Source: Pelomonas sp. Root1237 | GTDB lineage: Bacteria; Pseudomonadota; Gammaproteobacteria; Burkholderiales; Burkholderiaceae_C | DNA length: 64,000 bases | Direction: 5' to 3' | Assembly (NCBI RefSeq): GCF_001425055.1 | Contig: NZ_LMDK01000012.1 | Coordinates: 690,400 to 754,399, forward strand | Part shown: positions 63,050-64,000 of the stretch, one piece after another | How positions within the stretch are numbered: the first letter of the stretch is position 1 | Layout of the letters: each line of letters starts with the position of its first letter | The notes under the pieces: model-generated | Told to the model about the DNA's origin: nothing | The model's input: only the letters and a program-made list of their open reading frames with translations | The model's database searches: none | Translations under genes and position numbers: made by a program

Positions 63050-63694
63050 ATGCTCAGGCTCTATGGCTTTTCCAAGGTCAACGCCGGCGCGCGGGGCCAT
63101 ACCCGCGACCTGCGTGTGCTGTGGGCACTCGAAGAGATGCAACTGCCCTTCGAGATCGCCGGCATGGACCACCCGGCACATGACCTGAACACCGATGCCT
63201 ATCGCCGGCTCAGCCCCTTCGAGCAGATCCCCGCCATCGACGACGACGGGCTGATGCTGTCCGAATCTGCCGCCATCCTTGTTCACCTGGCAAAGAAGTC
63301 AGGCCGGCTGATCCCCGGTGATCGCGCTGGTGAGGCCCAGGTGCTGCGCTGGTGTTTTGCGGCGATGAACACGGTCGAGATGCCGCTGCTCGCCCTGATG
63401 GTGCTCGACTGGACGGCGGACGGCAGCTGCGGCAAGCACCGCGAGTTCCTGGTGGGCTGGGTACACCGGGTGTTGACGAACCTCGAACGCTGGCTCGCCG
63501 GCCGCGAGTTCGTCGCGACCGAGGCATTCACCATCGCCGACATCCTGATGGCGCATGTGCTCGTTTCGGGCATCAAGGACCAGGCATTGATGGCACCCTA
63601 TGCGGGCCTCGCGGCCTATCGGGACCGCTGCCTGGCCCGGCCTGCCTGGAAACGGACCCAGGAGGCCTACTTCGCGCGGGTTGAGGCGGGGTAG
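63050..63694 (+). CDS. Glutathione S-transferase family protein
   Basis: A 214-residue GST. The thioredoxin-fold start is MLRLYGFSKVNAGARGHTRDL, with PFEQIPAIDDDGLMLSESAAIL for glutathione binding, then the helical domain (TIADILMAHVLVSGIKD). It is unrelated in detail to the GST at 13.6-14.3 kb. GAAGGA-type ribosome-binding sequence precedes the ATG. Substrate unknown. Confidence 0.85.
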   Translation: MLRLYGFSKVNAGARGHTRDLRVLWALEEMQLPFEIAGMDHPAHDLNTDAYRRLSPFEQIPAIDDDGLMLSESAAILVHLAKKSGRLIPGDRAGEAQVLRWCFAAMNTVEMPLLALMVLDWTADGSCGKHREFLVGWVHRVLTNLERWLAGREFVATEAFTIADILMAHVLVSGIKDQALMAPYAGLAAYRDRCLARPAWKRTQEAYFARVEAG

Positions 63695-63825
63695 AACCGC
63701 CGCCGGCAGCGCTTGGGACCCGGCAACCTCGCTTGCGCCGGCATGATGGCTGACACTCCGCTTGAACCCGCTCGCCCAGGCGTGCGGCTCGGCCTCAACG
63801 CCAGATATCAACAAGAGACATCCAC

Positions 63826-64000
63826 TTGCGCCTCCAGTCTGTGCCTCTCCATGCCCGTGCCATTGCACTCACCGCGTCCATGCTGGCAAGCAGCGCCCTG
63901 GCGCAAACGCCCGCGGCGCATGGCACCACGCAGAAGAACGACCCCTTCGTCGCCCAGGCCGAAGCTGCCTATGTGAGCCATTTGGCGGCCGAAAAGGCGG
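63826..64000 (+). CDS. Exported protein, N-terminal part (cut by window end)
   Basis: A TTG at 63826, preceded by AAGAGA, opens a frame encoding a signal peptide (ALTASMLASSALA/QTPAA) and about 34 further residues. It continues past the window end. The visible part, QKNDPFVAQAEAAYVSHL and on, does not let me name a family. An internal ATG in the signal peptide is too short to be the start. Confidence 0.55.
   Translation, partial: MRLQSVPLHARAIALTASMLASSALAQTPAAHGTTQKNDPFVAQAEAAYVSHLAAEKA

Overview
The window is a high-GC, gene-dense chromosome segment from a betaproteobacterium. It is most likely a member of Burkholderiales close to the Roseateles/Mitsuaria/Rubrivivax group. The reasons are the mdh / GntR / sdhCDAB-sdhE-gltA order, two proteins with PEP-CTERM-type C-termini, DUF2917 next to a LysR regulator, DUF4124 proteins, and GC-rich palindromic intergenic repeats. 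The genus is an inference. I see no rRNA, tRNA, CRISPR array, prophage or intact insertion sequence, and no gene-free stretch longer than about 300 bases.

Layout. 1-6.1 kb is a TCA-cycle block: the 5' end of mdh, a divergent GntR/HutC regulator, then sdhC, sdhD, sdhA, sdhB, sdhE and gltA, closed by a clear intrinsic terminator. 6.2-12.9 kb holds a ribokinase-like kinase, a TRZ/ATZ amidohydrolase, a small unknown protein and purL. 12.9-15.8 kb (minus strand) holds a GST-ArsR-AHSA1 operon with a striking inverted repeat at its promoter, and an MHS-type MFS transporter. 15.8-22.6 kb is a respiratory block: a haem-copper ubiquinol oxidase (cyoABCD type), a SURF1 protein and a RegB/RegA redox two-component system, joined by short gaps or overlaps and preceded by two operator-like dyads. 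22.6-29 kb (minus strand) holds an amine-oxidase-like flavoenzyme, a YdeI-like protein, a luciferase-like oxidoreductase, an alpha/beta hydrolase and a HipA-family protein of the YjjJ type, then a GNAT and a DUF2917 protein facing a LysR regulator.

30-40.8 kb is a mixed accessory region: a serine hydrolase, a SARP-like regulator, two PEP-CTERM-type exported proteins, a YebC-family protein, a GC-poor DUF6678-like gene, an HtrA-type protease, a lone transposase-like helix-turn-helix protein, tandem DUF4124 genes, a DUF1624 membrane protein and a polysaccharide deacetylase. 40.8-47.7 kb is mostly housekeeping: rlmB, upp, an ornithine-type aminotransferase, a GlxA/FtrA regulator, an unknown 154-residue protein, a split chromate transporter, a D-2-hydroxyacid dehydrogenase and a DUF1993 protein.

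47.9-59.8 kb is the most interesting part. A TPR/SPINDLY-type (GT41-like) glycosyltransferase gene directly abuts a type I secretion ABC transporter. HlyD and TolC components follow. Next come a sugar acetyltransferase/3,4-ketoisomerase fusion, a DegT-family sugar aminotransferase, a GNAT acyltransferase and two more putative glycosyltransferases, all on one strand. I read this as a candidate machine that makes an unusual amino-deoxysugar, attaches it to a protein and exports that protein by type I secretion. No substrate protein is visible in the window. 59.8-64 kb holds an AraC regulator, a DUF4331 protein with a TPR lipoprotein, a GST and the start of an exported protein cut by the window edge.
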